Source of the DNA: Rhodopirellula bahusiensis
Lineage (GTDB): Bacteria; Planctomycetota; Planctomycetia; Pirellulales; Pirellulaceae
Reading direction: 5' to 3'
Assembly (NCBI RefSeq): GCF_002727185.1
Contig: NZ_NIZW01000001.1
Location: 186,001 to 250,000, forward strand
Length of the DNA stretch: 64,000 bases
The first letter of the stretch is position 1. Each line of letters opens with the position of its first letter. This document shows, piece after piece, positions 27,817 through 36,805 of the stretch. The position numbers and the translations under genes were made by a program. A model generated the notes under the pieces. That model worked only from the letters and a program-made list of their open reading frames with translations. It was not told the DNA's origin and searched no databases.

Positions 27817-30500
27817 CACTCGGCTCCCGTTGCGAGAGTTGCTGATGAATCAATTGGGTGATCTTGCAAGTAGCGATCGAACATTCCGACTGCTTCGGAT
27901 ACAGTTGCCTTGGCTTGCGAAGATGGTTGTTTCTTCAATCTTCGCGTTGCTTTTCGCTGGCGTTGCTTCTTACCTTTGGCCTTCGTAGCTGAAGGATTGG
28001 ATTGCGATTCCGGTGAGGGGCCAATTGAGATCGTTTCGTTGGAGATGTCCGGAGACGTGCTTGATCTGCGTCCGCGATGGGGAATCTCTTTCTTCGGTCG
28101 CTCCCAAGTCGACGGTATGAACGTTCCGATGTCCTTCGAGGGCCATGGCGTGTTTTTGCGCTCTTGGTATTCCTCGGATGAGATATGAAAGTCGCTTTCG
28201 ATGATGACGGGCATCCCGCCGTACTGGGCGTAGCCAGCCCCACGATTGATCAGTACAACACTTTTGCGGTCGTCGTCGCTAACCAATTTGATGTCGTTCT
28301 TTGTCAATCGCGGTGCGACAAAGTCGCGGACGGTCCGAGAAGTGCTGGTGGTTGCACCTCGGTCGTTGACTGATCTGGAAACGGCGATTGATTCGATCGT
28401 GTCAATCGTTTCGCCGCTCGCCTTGGAGAGTCGATCTTGATCGTCCCAACCGGAGATGGCGAACCACTGGCGATACCGGCAATTTGTCTCCAACGTTGAC
28501 GTCAGGTCATAGCGATACAAGTCTTGCATGGACTGATTCGCTAGGATGACGGCGACACCCATGCTGCGAGCAAGTTGCAGCAGATAGTCCAGGTTTCTCG
28601 AAGCCATTCGCTGAAACTCATCGACTACCAAATAGACAGGTACTTGGCGTTCGGTGAGCGTTGCCGCCGTCAACAGCATGAAGCTGGCCAGTCGGGCAAT
28701 TTCCGGCGACGAACCTGGTCCTAGCGTTGCGGACAGACTGAAGTAATGAGCTTCGGGACGCTGAAACAATCGCGTCGGGTCAACGCAATTTTCGGCAACC
28801 TCTCGGTTCGGCGTGCAATCATCGGTGATGTTCAACGCGGCAATTGATGCCAGACGCGTTACCGACATCTTGACGTGGTTTCCAGCGTCCTTCGATTTTT
28901 CATCGAGGCCATGTCGCTTCGGCGACGAGATAACATACGCGAGTTTGTCGCGAAGTTGCTCGAAATTCTTGATCTCAGGAAAGTGGCTGACCGTTGCATA
29001 GAGAACCGATGCGTTCGCGGAACTGAAGTAGCCCTCGCCATAGTCGCTGCCGTAGTTGAGGCCCAGCGCTCCGCACAGAATATCGGTCTTTTGCAATTCG
29101 GTAAGACGGTTCCAACACGGGAGCCTGAATGGATTGAAACCGTAGGTTGCTTGGTCGTCCCGTTGCGTGAAGTAGCGAATCGGAACATCGGTGCCGTTGA
29201 GTGTTTTGGCCGTGCTCGCACCTTGCCGGAGAGACTGGAGAAGCTCGGGCGAGTCGCCTTTAAGGTCGAGCACCATCACGCTAGCGTTTCCTCCGCCCAC
29301 GACCTGCTCGATGAACGGTGAGAGTCCGCGAGCCGTCTTGCCCGAACCACTGTCGCCAAGGAAGTGGGCATGCTCGCGAAACACTTCCGATGGCACGAGC
29401 AATGGTGATTGGTCGTACGAGACTCGGCCAAGATATAGGCTTGCACGTTCGACCGGGTTGTGTGATGAACGAATGCGGTTAGTGATTTGCTTCCACTCGC
29501 TGGCCGGAACAAAACTTGGCTTCGGAATGGAAAGCCGTCCGAAGACGGGTGTCCCGACTATCAAAACCGCCAGAAAGAAAAGAGTGACTGGCAGCAGTGC
29601 CATCGCTCCGCATTGCACGACAAACAGGCCAATATTGAACAGCATTCCAAACAAGCTTTCTGCGTTGGCAATGCGACCAAAGCCGATTACCGCCTCGGTT
29701 GCTTGAGAAATGGCGGTCACTCGAAAGAACGCGAAAGCGTTTACAACAACCGCAACGGTGAGAATCGCCAGTCGTCTTCGGCAATTTCCCGAGGGACTTA
29801 CCAAAACACCTGCGAGCGGTTGGTCGTCTCGGTTGTAGCTGCACCAAGTCACGATGGCGGAAAGACAGCCGTGAACATATTGCTGAGGCGATTGGCAGTA
29901 GACCGCAGCCATTGCCAACCATCCGATAGCCGCAACCAACAGCAAGAGTGATGTGTGCTGTGGAATCAGCACGCAGAGCGCGATCGGCAGGAGCAAAACA
30001 CAACTGGACAAAGTCTGCCAGCAAAGGTCATCCCGAGTATTCCATGATTCATCAACTGAGGTGGGCGACACGGTCGCGACAAAGGTGAAATGGCGAACAA
30101 CTTCTCGCGCAACAAGTGCCGTTAGAGTCAACGCCACGTAGACATCAATCGCAATGGGCAACCGGAAAAGTTGGTAAATCCACGCTGCAACAATCACTGC
30201 GAGACTGATATCGCGAGTAATGGCGAGATGCGATCGCGTTTTACTCCACGCGAGAAAGGCCATGACTGCTACGATCAACAGAGCCAAAAGCGTGACATCG
30301 AGTAGCAGGAAAGGAATCCAGCAACAAAGCAAAGTCACAAAGCTGGTGAGCACTAGTTCCCGCAACACCTTGATGGTGAAGTTAGCGTCGTCGTTGTCGA
30401 CGCCTCGGTGGTAGGCGAATTCCAGCTCCAACGGCTCAGATGGCACGAGATGGCGTTGTATAGGGTTGCCGGGCGATTGTCGGTATACACTTCTAGGCAT
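27816..30500 (-). CDS. VirD4/TraG-like coupling ATPase
   Basis: An 894-residue membrane ATPase of the type IV coupling protein class, expected to bring DNA to a transfer channel. Several transmembrane helices fill residues ~50-330. Walker A is GDSGSGKTARGLSPFIEQV (near 390), then VMVLDLKGDSPELL, Walker B VYLVVDEFQRMASRN (near 625), and an Asn/Gln-rich VILANQSMQDLYRYD sensor region. The C-terminal ~100 residues are basic and low-complexity. A ribosome binding site (AAAAGGA) precedes the ATG. No channel genes are in the window, so transfer would need outside help. Confidence 0.85.
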   Translation of the reverse strand: MPRSVYRQSPGNPIQRHLVPSEPLELEFAYHRGVDNDDANFTIKVLRELVLTSFVTLLCCWIPFLLLDVTLLALLIVAVMAFLAWSKTRSHLAITRDISLAVIVAAWIYQLFRLPIAIDVYVALTLTALVAREVVRHFTFVATVSPTSVDESWNTRDDLCWQTLSSCVLLLPIALCVLIPQHTSLLLLVAAIGWLAMAAVYCQSPQQYVHGCLSAIVTWCSYNRDDQPLAGVLVSPSGNCRRRLAILTVAVVVNAFAFFRVTAISQATEAVIGFGRIANAESLFGMLFNIGLFVVQCGAMALLPVTLFFLAVLIVGTPVFGRLSIPKPSFVPASEWKQITNRIRSSHNPVERASLYLGRVSYDQSPLLVPSEVFREHAHFLGDSGSGKTARGLSPFIEQVVGGGNASVMVLDLKGDSPELLQSLRQGASTAKTLNGTDVPIRYFTQRDDQATYGFNPFRLPCWNRLTELQKTDILCGALGLNYGSDYGEGYFSSANASVLYATVSHFPEIKNFEQLRDKLAYVISSPKRHGLDEKSKDAGNHVKMSVTRLASIAALNITDDCTPNREVAENCVDPTRLFQRPEAHYFSLSATLGPGSSPEIARLASFMLLTAATLTERQVPVYLVVDEFQRMASRNLDYLLQLARSMGVAVILANQSMQDLYRYDLTSTLETNCRYRQWFAISGWDDQDRLSKASGETIDTIESIAVSRSVNDRGATTSTSRTVRDFVAPRLTKNDIKLVSDDDRKSVVLINRGAGYAQYGGMPVIIESDFHISSEEYQERKNTPWPSKDIGTFIPSTWERPKKEIPHRGRRSSTSPDISNETISIGPSPESQSNPSATKAKGKKQRQRKATRRLKKQPSSQAKATVSEAVGMFDRYLQDHPIDSSATLATGAE

Positions 30501-30515
30501 GGGATTGATCCTTTT

Positions 30516-31193
30516 TTAGTTGGCTCGAAGTAAAAGGAATGAAAGACGTGGAATCACAGCGATGTGGACGCGAACTGCATCAGTGCAACCGCAAGCCACG
30601 AGAGCTTTGGAAATTGCTTTCGCCTTCTCTTCGCTGGTGGTCAAGACAACGACTTGAAATCGAGTTGCAGCGGCCAGTTCAGAAATTTGCGGAACATCAA
30701 GGCGGTCAAGAGAAGCCTGCGTCGTCTTTCGAGCAACGTGCTGCGGTGAACCACCAAGATCGACACGGATGAGTTCCAACTGGCCATTTTTGTCAACGCA
30801 ATAGGGGGAGTGAGACAAGTCTCCGGGAAGCCAAGGCATGTATTGGTTGACTTCTTCACCCGTTAGTCGACGACGCGTGTTTCCACTCGTCGCATAGATC
30901 AATGTTGCGAAATCGGTTGGTAAAGCTTGCGGACCGAGCGATTCACCAAGACGTGACGACACTCCCAGCGTGCTGATGGCTTTGCCGCCAAGTCGAAAGT
31001 AGTTTTCTGGCGGAACGAGGACATAGCGATTCAGGATTTGAGCGGAACAGAGGCGTGCAGTAACTTTTGCAACTGCATTCATCGACCGTCCGGGCAACAA
31101 TTGCGTGGCGACGACGTGGTTAGTCGCGAGACGGTAGCGCCGGACGAATTCAACGAAGGCGAGGTCTCTTGGTCGGAGTATTGATTTGTTCAT
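30516..31193 (-). CDS. Replication-relaxation-like protein B1
   Basis: A 225-residue protein. The N-terminus is a winged helix (LRPRDLAFVEFVRRYRLATN, then RSMNAVAKVTARLCSAQIL), and the C-terminal half carries LELIRVDLGGSPQHVARKTT. It is the paralogue of the product of 26515-27153 and lies on the other side of the coupling ATPase. I chose the ATG at 31193, with AAGGA upstream. Probable role in replication or transfer of the element, unproven. Confidence 0.6.
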   Translation of the reverse strand: MNKSILRPRDLAFVEFVRRYRLATNHVVATQLLPGRSMNAVAKVTARLCSAQILNRYVLVPPENYFRLGGKAISTLGVSSRLGESLGPQALPTDFATLIYATSGNTRRRLTGEEVNQYMPWLPGDLSHSPYCVDKNGQLELIRVDLGGSPQHVARKTTQASLDRLDVPQISELAAATRFQVVVLTTSEEKAKAISKALVACGCTDAVRVHIAVIPRLSFLLLRAN

Positions 31194-31201
31194 TGAAGTC
31201 C

Positions 31202-31837
31202 TTACCAAATTTGATAGGGCAGGCCACGCAGGACTGCATCGTCGTGAAAGGCGGAGATCCGATCCGCTTGGTAGTCGCCACCAAACTCGATCAAAATTGC
31301 TGGTTCATCGTTGGAGTCGACGAGAATTGCATCAGGCATTGATTGGCCGGGTTCGCTGTCGGTAATCAGATTCTCACCACGCCACGCGGTGGCATAACTT
31401 GGATGGTTGCAATAGAACCAAAGCCAGACTTCGGAGACGCCAAGGTCATGTGATACCTGAGCCGACATCACTGCTTTGTTGCGTCCACCGAAGTGATTGA
31501 CAGTTTGCTCGGTCGGCAGGAAAACAACCGTCGAACGAGGAGTTCGGTATCGCCATCGACTCTGCAACCGAAATGCAATTTGCGAGACATCCGGGTGTGG
31601 TTGCCCCGGCTGCCAGACGCACACTGGGCTTAGCAACTCTGGCAACGGCCTGGCCATCACCAGACTGCGTTGAAGTAGCCCCAACTCAGTGAAACGACTC
31701 AGGCGACGGCGAGCATTGGCGATGTCGCCAGCCCAGAGTGCATCGGCCAGTTGACGCTGGCCAAACAAGCGGACCTGCAAGCTCAAGGCTCGCAGGACGG
31801 TGACGTCGCGATCGGTAAATTGCGTCCGCTTGCTCAT
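31202..31837 (-). CDS. Replication-relaxation-like protein A1
   Basis: A 211-residue protein. FTDRDVTVLRALSLQVRLFG and DIANARRRLSRFTELGLLQR form an N-terminal winged helix; PDAILVDSNDEPAILIEFGG and HDDAVLRGLPYQIW form the C-terminal restriction-fold-like part. This is the order described for Replic_Relax proteins. It is the paralogue of the product of 27178-27816. Its ATG overlaps the stop of the upstream gene (ATGA). Confidence 0.62.
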   Translation of the reverse strand: MSKRTQFTDRDVTVLRALSLQVRLFGQRQLADALWAGDIANARRRLSRFTELGLLQRSLVMARPLPELLSPVCVWQPGQPHPDVSQIAFRLQSRWRYRTPRSTVVFLPTEQTVNHFGGRNKAVMSAQVSHDLGVSEVWLWFYCNHPSYATAWRGENLITDSEPGQSMPDAILVDSNDEPAILIEFGGDYQADRISAFHDDAVLRGLPYQIW

Positions 31838-32223
31838 TCGCCCATTTCTCCGGCGTCTTCCGAAACGTCTATCCGAACCGGCTTTTTATTGCCTCGCTTT
31901 TTTTTGGGCGTCGTCGTGTCGGGCAAACCGACTGGCAACCCCATGTCCGCTTGACTGACACCCGTCAGCCGCTCACAGATTTCCGGTGCCGAGCTGAGCG
32001 GATCATTCAGCGACATTTCCTGAGCTTGATCGCGAATCAGTTTCGCCAAATGAGGTTTCCCGGCGGCTTCGTACCGTCGAGCTTGTTCTTCCAGTTGGTT
32101 ATGATGATCAGCGTGACCGAGAATGAGCATGCGTTGCAGAGCGGAAGCCATGAAGCTTCCGATGCTTGGCAAGGCCCGCTCAACAAGCCGGTCTGTCATC
32201 CACTGCGTCGTTTTTTGGAGCAT
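31834..32223 (-). CDS. Hypothetical element protein
   Basis: A 129-residue protein starting MLQKTTQWMTDRLVERALPS, with a helical middle (NQLEEQARRYEAAGKPHLAK) and a basic, Lys-rich tail containing TPKKKRGNKKPVRI. It heads the minus-strand operon that contains the paired replication-relaxation-like genes and the ATPase. An AGGA ribosome binding site precedes the ATG at 32223. I do not recognise the family. Confidence 0.55.
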   Translation of the reverse strand: MLQKTTQWMTDRLVERALPSIGSFMASALQRMLILGHADHHNQLEEQARRYEAAGKPHLAKLIRDQAQEMSLNDPLSSAPEICERLTGVSQADMGLPVGLPDTTTPKKKRGNKKPVRIDVSEDAGEMGE

Positions 32224-32255
32224 GGCTAATCCTGTCTTGGGGTTGAAAAGCAACT

Positions 32256-32356
32256 CTCCGGGAATGTCATCCGACCCGGAGTGACAGAATTATTGGCGAC
32301 CTTCGGTTCACGCTAAATTCAAGCTGGTGCAATCTGCGAACAAGTTGGTTGCACCA
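32256..32356. promoter_or_regulatory. Two dyads in a divergent promoter
   Basis: The gap between the minus-strand operon and the HTH-pseudokinase gene holds CTCCGGG-N12-CCCGGAG (32256-32281) and TGGTGCAA-N16-TTGCACCA (32325-32356). Their position, and the XRE-type HTH encoded next door, make them candidate operators. Confidence 0.45.
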
Positions 32357-32372
32357 CAAACCAAGGTGGCCA

Positions 32373-33407
32373 ATGACCAACGCAGGACCGAAACACGGAC
32401 GGACGGTTTCAATCAACGTCTCGAAGCTGACAGCCGCGATGAATCATCGCGGTCTGAGCGTTGAACAATTGAAAGAGCTTGCTGACGTTTCGACGGGGAC
32501 AGTCAACAATCTGCTCGCCGGAAAATCCGTTTACCGGACAACGGCGTCGCAGGTGGCCGCCGCACTTGGGACAACACTCGACGTGTTGATGAACGCGTCG
32601 ACTCCCATTGGAGGCGCATCGACAGTTCACGAATATCTGGTGTCCGATGTTCTGTCGGATTGGATCACGGCGTCGAATGGATTGAAATTCCAGCTTTGCC
32701 GTCTTCGGCATTTGGAACTAGATCGTCAGGCACGCGGGAAACGTTTTGACTTGCGAGACATGACCACCGATGAGGAGCAACGATGTCGTACTTGGATCAA
32801 GCGACACCCGAACGTTTGTGGCACCCTGCAAGACCATCCGAATATCGTTCGCAACCTCACGGCGTTTCACGATCCGGTCGAGAGTTTCTATTGGGTCATC
32901 GACGAATGGATTGACGGTGAACCATTGCAACGAACCTTGGGGCGGCAACCTTTTGAACCACTCGTCGTGAAAGAATTGCTGCTTGATGTGGCTCGTGGCT
33001 TACACGGGCTGCATGAGAAAGGAATTGTTCGACGCGAACTCACACCGGCAACAATTACGATTCGGAACTCGGATGGGCGGGCGATACTCACGGAGTTTGA
33101 ACTGGCCAAGCTGATTGATCGCGGACCAACGGTATCGACAGCGGAATGGCCGGTTGATCCATATCGTGCTGGGGAAGCGGATGCGGACGACGTTGATGTG
33201 CGGGCTGACATCTACAGTTGGGCGAGAATTGGCGTCCACGCCGCATTCGGCGAGTTGCCCGAAATCGGCTCAGAGAAGTCGGCATTGGAAGATACTTTGC
33301 TGCCAAGTTCGGTTCAGTCATGTCTCACGAAGGCAGCAAGTGTCTTCCGAAGCGAGCGTCATGAGTCGATGAATGAAGTCTTGCCGATCGTTGAGGTTTG
33401 GAAATGA
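32373..33407 (+). CDS. XRE-type HTH fused to a pseudokinase
   Basis: A 344-residue protein. Residues ~15-72 are an XRE/Cro-like helix-turn-helix (GLSVEQLKELADVSTGTVNN). The rest has the fold of a Ser/Thr kinase: WVIDEWIDGEPLQRTLG as hinge, LLDVARGLHGLHEKGIVRRE as the catalytic-loop region, and VRADIYSWARIGVHAAFG as helix F. Key residues are lost: HRDLKPxN is replaced by RRELTPAT, and DFG by TEF. I infer a non-catalytic sensor-repressor. The stop overlaps the next gene by ATGA. AAGG precedes the ATG. Confidence 0.8.
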   Translation: MTNAGPKHGRTVSINVSKLTAAMNHRGLSVEQLKELADVSTGTVNNLLAGKSVYRTTASQVAAALGTTLDVLMNASTPIGGASTVHEYLVSDVLSDWITASNGLKFQLCRLRHLELDRQARGKRFDLRDMTTDEEQRCRTWIKRHPNVCGTLQDHPNIVRNLTAFHDPVESFYWVIDEWIDGEPLQRTLGRQPFEPLVVKELLLDVARGLHGLHEKGIVRRELTPATITIRNSDGRAILTEFELAKLIDRGPTVSTAEWPVDPYRAGEADADDVDVRADIYSWARIGVHAAFGELPEIGSEKSALEDTLLPSSVQSCLTKAASVFRSERHESMNEVLPIVEVWK

Positions 33408-34903
33408 GCGACATAAATCCAGAGGAAGCGAACCAACTAAGAGAGGAAATCTCCGAATACCGAGCAGCGATTCAACAATTTCGGGATCTGCCTGACCCGC
33501 TTGGAAAGTTCGCGCGGACTTCAAGGTTGGTTGAGAAGGTTATTAAGACACACTTCCCTCCGGTGGAACCTGAAGTTAGTTCACTCGGAGGATTACTTCA
33601 TTCTCGAAAAGACTTTCTTGGTAAAAAGAAATTCCGAAAAGCTGCCTTCGCGATCGACATTCGCAATTTAGAACTCCACTACGATCCGGATCGGGAGGCC
33701 ACGGAAGCGGACGCGAACAAGGCGACGCGCATTCTATTCGAGATCATCGAATTACATTGCAAGGAGTTGGAGAAAGGGCTACCCAGAACGACGGAAGCCA
33801 TCGATCCGGCGGAAACGCGGCAATTCCCAACCACGACACGAGCCACGCTGCCGTTGCCGGAGCTAGTAGCGTACGCGACACGAATCGAACGCAAGTCACC
33901 ACCGATGCTTGATGCGGATGAAGCCGATCCGCATGTGACGGCATCAACGCTTGCAGAGTACACGTTTTGTCCACGCGCCGGTGTGCTGACGCACGAGGGT
34001 AGTTTTTCTGATCCGGAAGAGGAACTCCCATCCCTTGCTCTGCTTCCTTGGTACGAGCAGGCAGCCATCGAAGAAGCTTACACGCATGCCCTCTATGTTC
34101 TGTTTGCCTTCCCGGTGGGGTTGGTGGCGGCGGTTGTCATTCTGTCATTGATGTTGCTTGGGAATCCAGTCTATCCCCTCCTGCTGATCGGATTGGTATT
34201 GGGATGGACGATCTTTGCATGGCGGGCATTCCGACGTTGGCGAGAGATTGGTAACCGAAGACTTGCCGCCCAGCTCGCAAACGAGTGTAACCCTGTTCCG
34301 GGAAAGAATACGTTCCAGCCGGTCGATTGGTGGGGGTTACTTCTCGCTGGCTATGAAGTGCGTCGCCCCCAAGCCGCATTGCATGATGAGCGCTGGAAAC
34401 TCAGCGGAAAACCGAGAAGGATTCTGGATAAGGGAACGATGAGTATCCCCGTTCATCGAATCCGAAAACCCGAAGGACCAGTGCTTCCCCAACATATTGT
34501 TCGAGTGATGGCGCACTGTCATCTGATTGAAGCCACCGAAGGTGCGAACAGCCCTTTCGGGATCGTTTTATTTGGAAACACTTATCAGGGGATGACGGTG
34601 CCAAACACGAACGAGCACCGCGAGCGATTTTACACGGCTCTTGAACGAGTTCGGGCAATGATCATCGAGTCGGATGCGGGCGAGCGTCAACCTCCCGAGC
34701 CAGTCACCGGGAATGTATGCAGTTCCTGCCACTTCGGTCACCCTCGTTCAATTGCACACGAAGACAAAACGATGCGTTACGAGGAACCACTCGACCCCGT
34801 TCTATTCCACAACGGGAAGAAGGCCTTCCACTGCGACTGCGGAGACCGATTCAATTGGAAACCCAAGCATGACCGCAATCGGAAAATGCGTCGGCTTGAA
34901 TAG
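33404..34903 (+). CDS. HEPN / membrane / Cas4-like fusion protein
   Basis: A 499-residue protein of unusual build. Residues ~10-125 look like a HEPN (DUF4145-like) domain, with the R-x4-H motif in IDIRNLELHYDPDRE (Arg87, His92). A Cas4/DUF83-like region starts at VTASTLAEYTFCPRAGVL (Cys189), is interrupted by two transmembrane helices (~229-277), resumes at LSGKPRRILDKGTMSIPVHR and ends at Cys439/Cys442 (CSSC) and Cys477/Cys479 (HCDC). The nuclease residues expected in GKxD and (V)E(V)K are replaced. It is coupled to the pseudokinase gene (ATGA). I infer an effector of a defence or toxin-antitoxin-like module. Confidence 0.7.
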   Translation: MSDINPEEANQLREEISEYRAAIQQFRDLPDPLGKFARTSRLVEKVIKTHFPPVEPEVSSLGGLLHSRKDFLGKKKFRKAAFAIDIRNLELHYDPDREATEADANKATRILFEIIELHCKELEKGLPRTTEAIDPAETRQFPTTTRATLPLPELVAYATRIERKSPPMLDADEADPHVTASTLAEYTFCPRAGVLTHEGSFSDPEEELPSLALLPWYEQAAIEEAYTHALYVLFAFPVGLVAAVVILSLMLLGNPVYPLLLIGLVLGWTIFAWRAFRRWREIGNRRLAAQLANECNPVPGKNTFQPVDWWGLLLAGYEVRRPQAALHDERWKLSGKPRRILDKGTMSIPVHRIRKPEGPVLPQHIVRVMAHCHLIEATEGANSPFGIVLFGNTYQGMTVPNTNEHRERFYTALERVRAMIIESDAGERQPPEPVTGNVCSSCHFGHPRSIAHEDKTMRYEEPLDPVLFHNGKKAFHCDCGDRFNWKPKHDRNRKMRRLE

Positions 34904-34908
34904 TCTAA

Positions 34909-35880
34909 TCACTTCATCCTGTGTTGAATCCAGTCAGTCAGTCGACTGACGAGACTCGGCGTCGGACCATGCCGAGTCGTATGCCGAATTTCAGCCATTA
35001 CAGCGTTCCAAGTTTCTAGCCATTGACTAGATGTCTCAAAACGGTCGTCTGGTTTTATCGCCAACGAGCGGTCTAACAGGTCGTCGACCGTTTTCCAAAT
35101 CCGTTTCGGAATTTTGTCGCGTTCGGGACTGATTTCGCTAGGTGGCACCAAGCGTGACCTGGACTGAACGGAGTCAGGCAACATTCCAACTTTGCCACCA
35201 TAACCATCGTAAGGAATTCGACTGGTCAGCATTTCATACAGAACGACCCCCAGTGAAAAACAATCGGCGCGAAAGTCGACACGGCGTTGCCCCCCTAAAA
35301 GCTCCGGAGCCGAGTAAACACCGCTCGTGCCGTCTCCTTCCTCTCGTCTCGTTGTTCGCTCCACCGTCCATGCGTTACCGTAGTCAATCAGAACGAGACT
35401 GGTTCGTTTGGTGAGAATTAGGTTTGCTGGTTTGATGTCGCCGTGGACGATCTGTTTGTGGCGATGAAGGTGACGCAGTGCATGGGCCACACCTCTGACG
35501 AGACGAACGGCCTCAGGGGCAGCGATTCGGTGCCGGTTGTGATCACGGATACCGTTGAGCACAGACCTAAGATTGAAACCGTCAATCCACGGCACGACGA
35601 CGTGAACAGAATCACCGTCTTGATGGCATTCGAGAATTTGGAGGATTTCGTTGTCGCCTCGCGTGAGCCGTTGAAGCGTGCGGACTCGGTCAACGCCGCC
35701 GGACGAAGTCGGCAGGATATGCAGTGCTCGCATCTGTTTTGCACTTGGGTCGAAGACCTGAAAAGCCCGCCGTCCGGACGAGCCGATTTTAGCGACGGCA
35801 AGGTACGTGCGACCGCCGATCCGAAAGCGTTCGATAACCGGAAGCTCCGCCCCTCGATAACGGATCGGGCGATTCGGCAT
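34909..35880 (-). CDS. Ser/Thr protein kinase-like protein
   Basis: A 323-residue kinase domain protein starting MPNRPIRYRGAELPV. The catalytic loop HGDIKPANLIL (residues ~146-156), metal motif DYG (~166-168) and APE (~191-193) are intact. The glycine loop is poor, and the position of the ATP-binding Lys in V-A-x-K reads His54 (RALHIL), so catalysis is uncertain. The gene converges on the HEPN/Cas4-like gene, 5 bases away. It could phosphorylate, or sense, the products of that pair. I chose the ATG at 35880, with AAGGA upstream. Confidence 0.78.
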   Translation of the reverse strand: MPNRPIRYRGAELPVIERFRIGGRTYLAVAKIGSSGRRAFQVFDPSAKQMRALHILPTSSGGVDRVRTLQRLTRGDNEILQILECHQDGDSVHVVVPWIDGFNLRSVLNGIRDHNRHRIAAPEAVRLVRGVAHALRHLHRHKQIVHGDIKPANLILTKRTSLVLIDYGNAWTVERTTRREEGDGTSGVYSAPELLGGQRRVDFRADCFSLGVVLYEMLTSRIPYDGYGGKVGMLPDSVQSRSRLVPPSEISPERDKIPKRIWKTVDDLLDRSLAIKPDDRFETSSQWLETWNAVMAEIRHTTRHGPTPSLVSRLTDWIQHRMK

Positions 35881-35960
35881 AGGGTGAATTTCCTTCCTAG
35901 AAACGACGATGTCCAAATGACAGAGTGTAATGCAAAGTATTGCCAAACACCTGTAGCATA

Positions 35961-36660
35961 CACCTGCCGGTCGCAAGCGACCCTAAGTCGCTTGCAGACA
36001 TGGGATTCAAAGGAATCAGGAATGGAACGTCAGCGGGTCATTTGATGTTCCGGTGCAGGTGCCATTTTTCGGGGCGGCAAGCGGGCCGCGTCGCGGCCCG
36101 CCAACAACGGCGGCGAACGCCAGTGAGCCGCTGACCGCCGGAGCGTCCAGCGGAGGCGGAAGACGACCGCAGGCTGCCCCAGCAGGCTCGGTCGTGAGTC
36201 GAGCGTCCAAGCGAGACGGGCGGGCGTTCAAGCCCGCAGCGAACCGCCCCAGCGGTGAGCGTCACGGCCCGTTCAGGGCCGGTGAAGCGTTCAGCGGAAC
36301 AAAGCCGAAAGGCTGGCCCCAGCCAGCCTGAGAGGCGCAGAAGAGAGGCCCGGCTGAGGGCGCGAGTTGTGACAACTCTTTCGGAAGATAGAGCGGGCGG
36401 GCCAGTCGTCGGTTGGCACATACAAGCCGTCAGTCGGATCGACTAGCAAGGTGAGTACGTCGACTCTTCCGCGACGCGGAAAGTCGCAAGCGAGCGGCGG
36501 GGTGGGCGAAGGGGGATCTCCTGATCGCGAACGCGGTCGGGAATCACTCGTAGCCAAAGTGACCGTCGAGGTGTTCCGCAAGACGAAGTCTGCGGAAACC
36601 GAGCGGGAACCCATCTACCAGATCGCCCACCGGGCGATTCGATGTTTCCCGGATTTTTTC
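35961..36660 (+). ncRNA. Candidate large structured RNA 1
   Basis: A GC-rich, gene-free stretch with a dozen strong hairpins: 35973-35995 (9 bp), 36081-36101 (10 bp, one-base loop), 36163-36195, 36220-36237, 36243-36256, 36265-36281, 36303-36314 (GAAA tetraloop) competing with 36311-36328, 36364-36378, 36461-36486 (11 bp), 36520-36541 (9 bp with G-U pairs), 36574-36597 (10 bp) and 36622-36638. CACCTGC (35961) also pairs with GCAGGTG (36055). The G-U pairs and GAAA loop favour the plus strand, and a TTTTTT follows the last hairpin. I see no protein family in any frame. Confidence 0.5.
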
Positions 36661-36805
36661 GACATGAAAGGGGGTAATTGCGAGGTTGGCTTCGTAGGCA
36701 GCGATGAGTGGTGAAGGGGTAAACGCGAATTCCAATTGCAGGAAAAGCGACTACGGATCGGAGTCGAAGCCTGTTCCGTTCCGCAGTCGCCGTAAAGTAT
36801 GCCGG

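Noticed and set aside
33404-34903. Cas4-like domain as a hint of a CRISPR locus
   Set aside because: No repeat-spacer array and no other cas gene is visible, and the catalytic residues are lost.
36086-36094. CCGCGTCGC matches the last bases of tRNA-Asp and might be a second att core
   Set aside because: Only nine bases match, inside a GC-rich palindrome; a real att core in a tRNA is normally longer.
36038-36421. Long open frame on the minus strand in the first structured region
   Set aside because: GC-rich sequence has few stops by chance; the product is low-complexity, Arg/Ser/Ala-rich and matches nothing.
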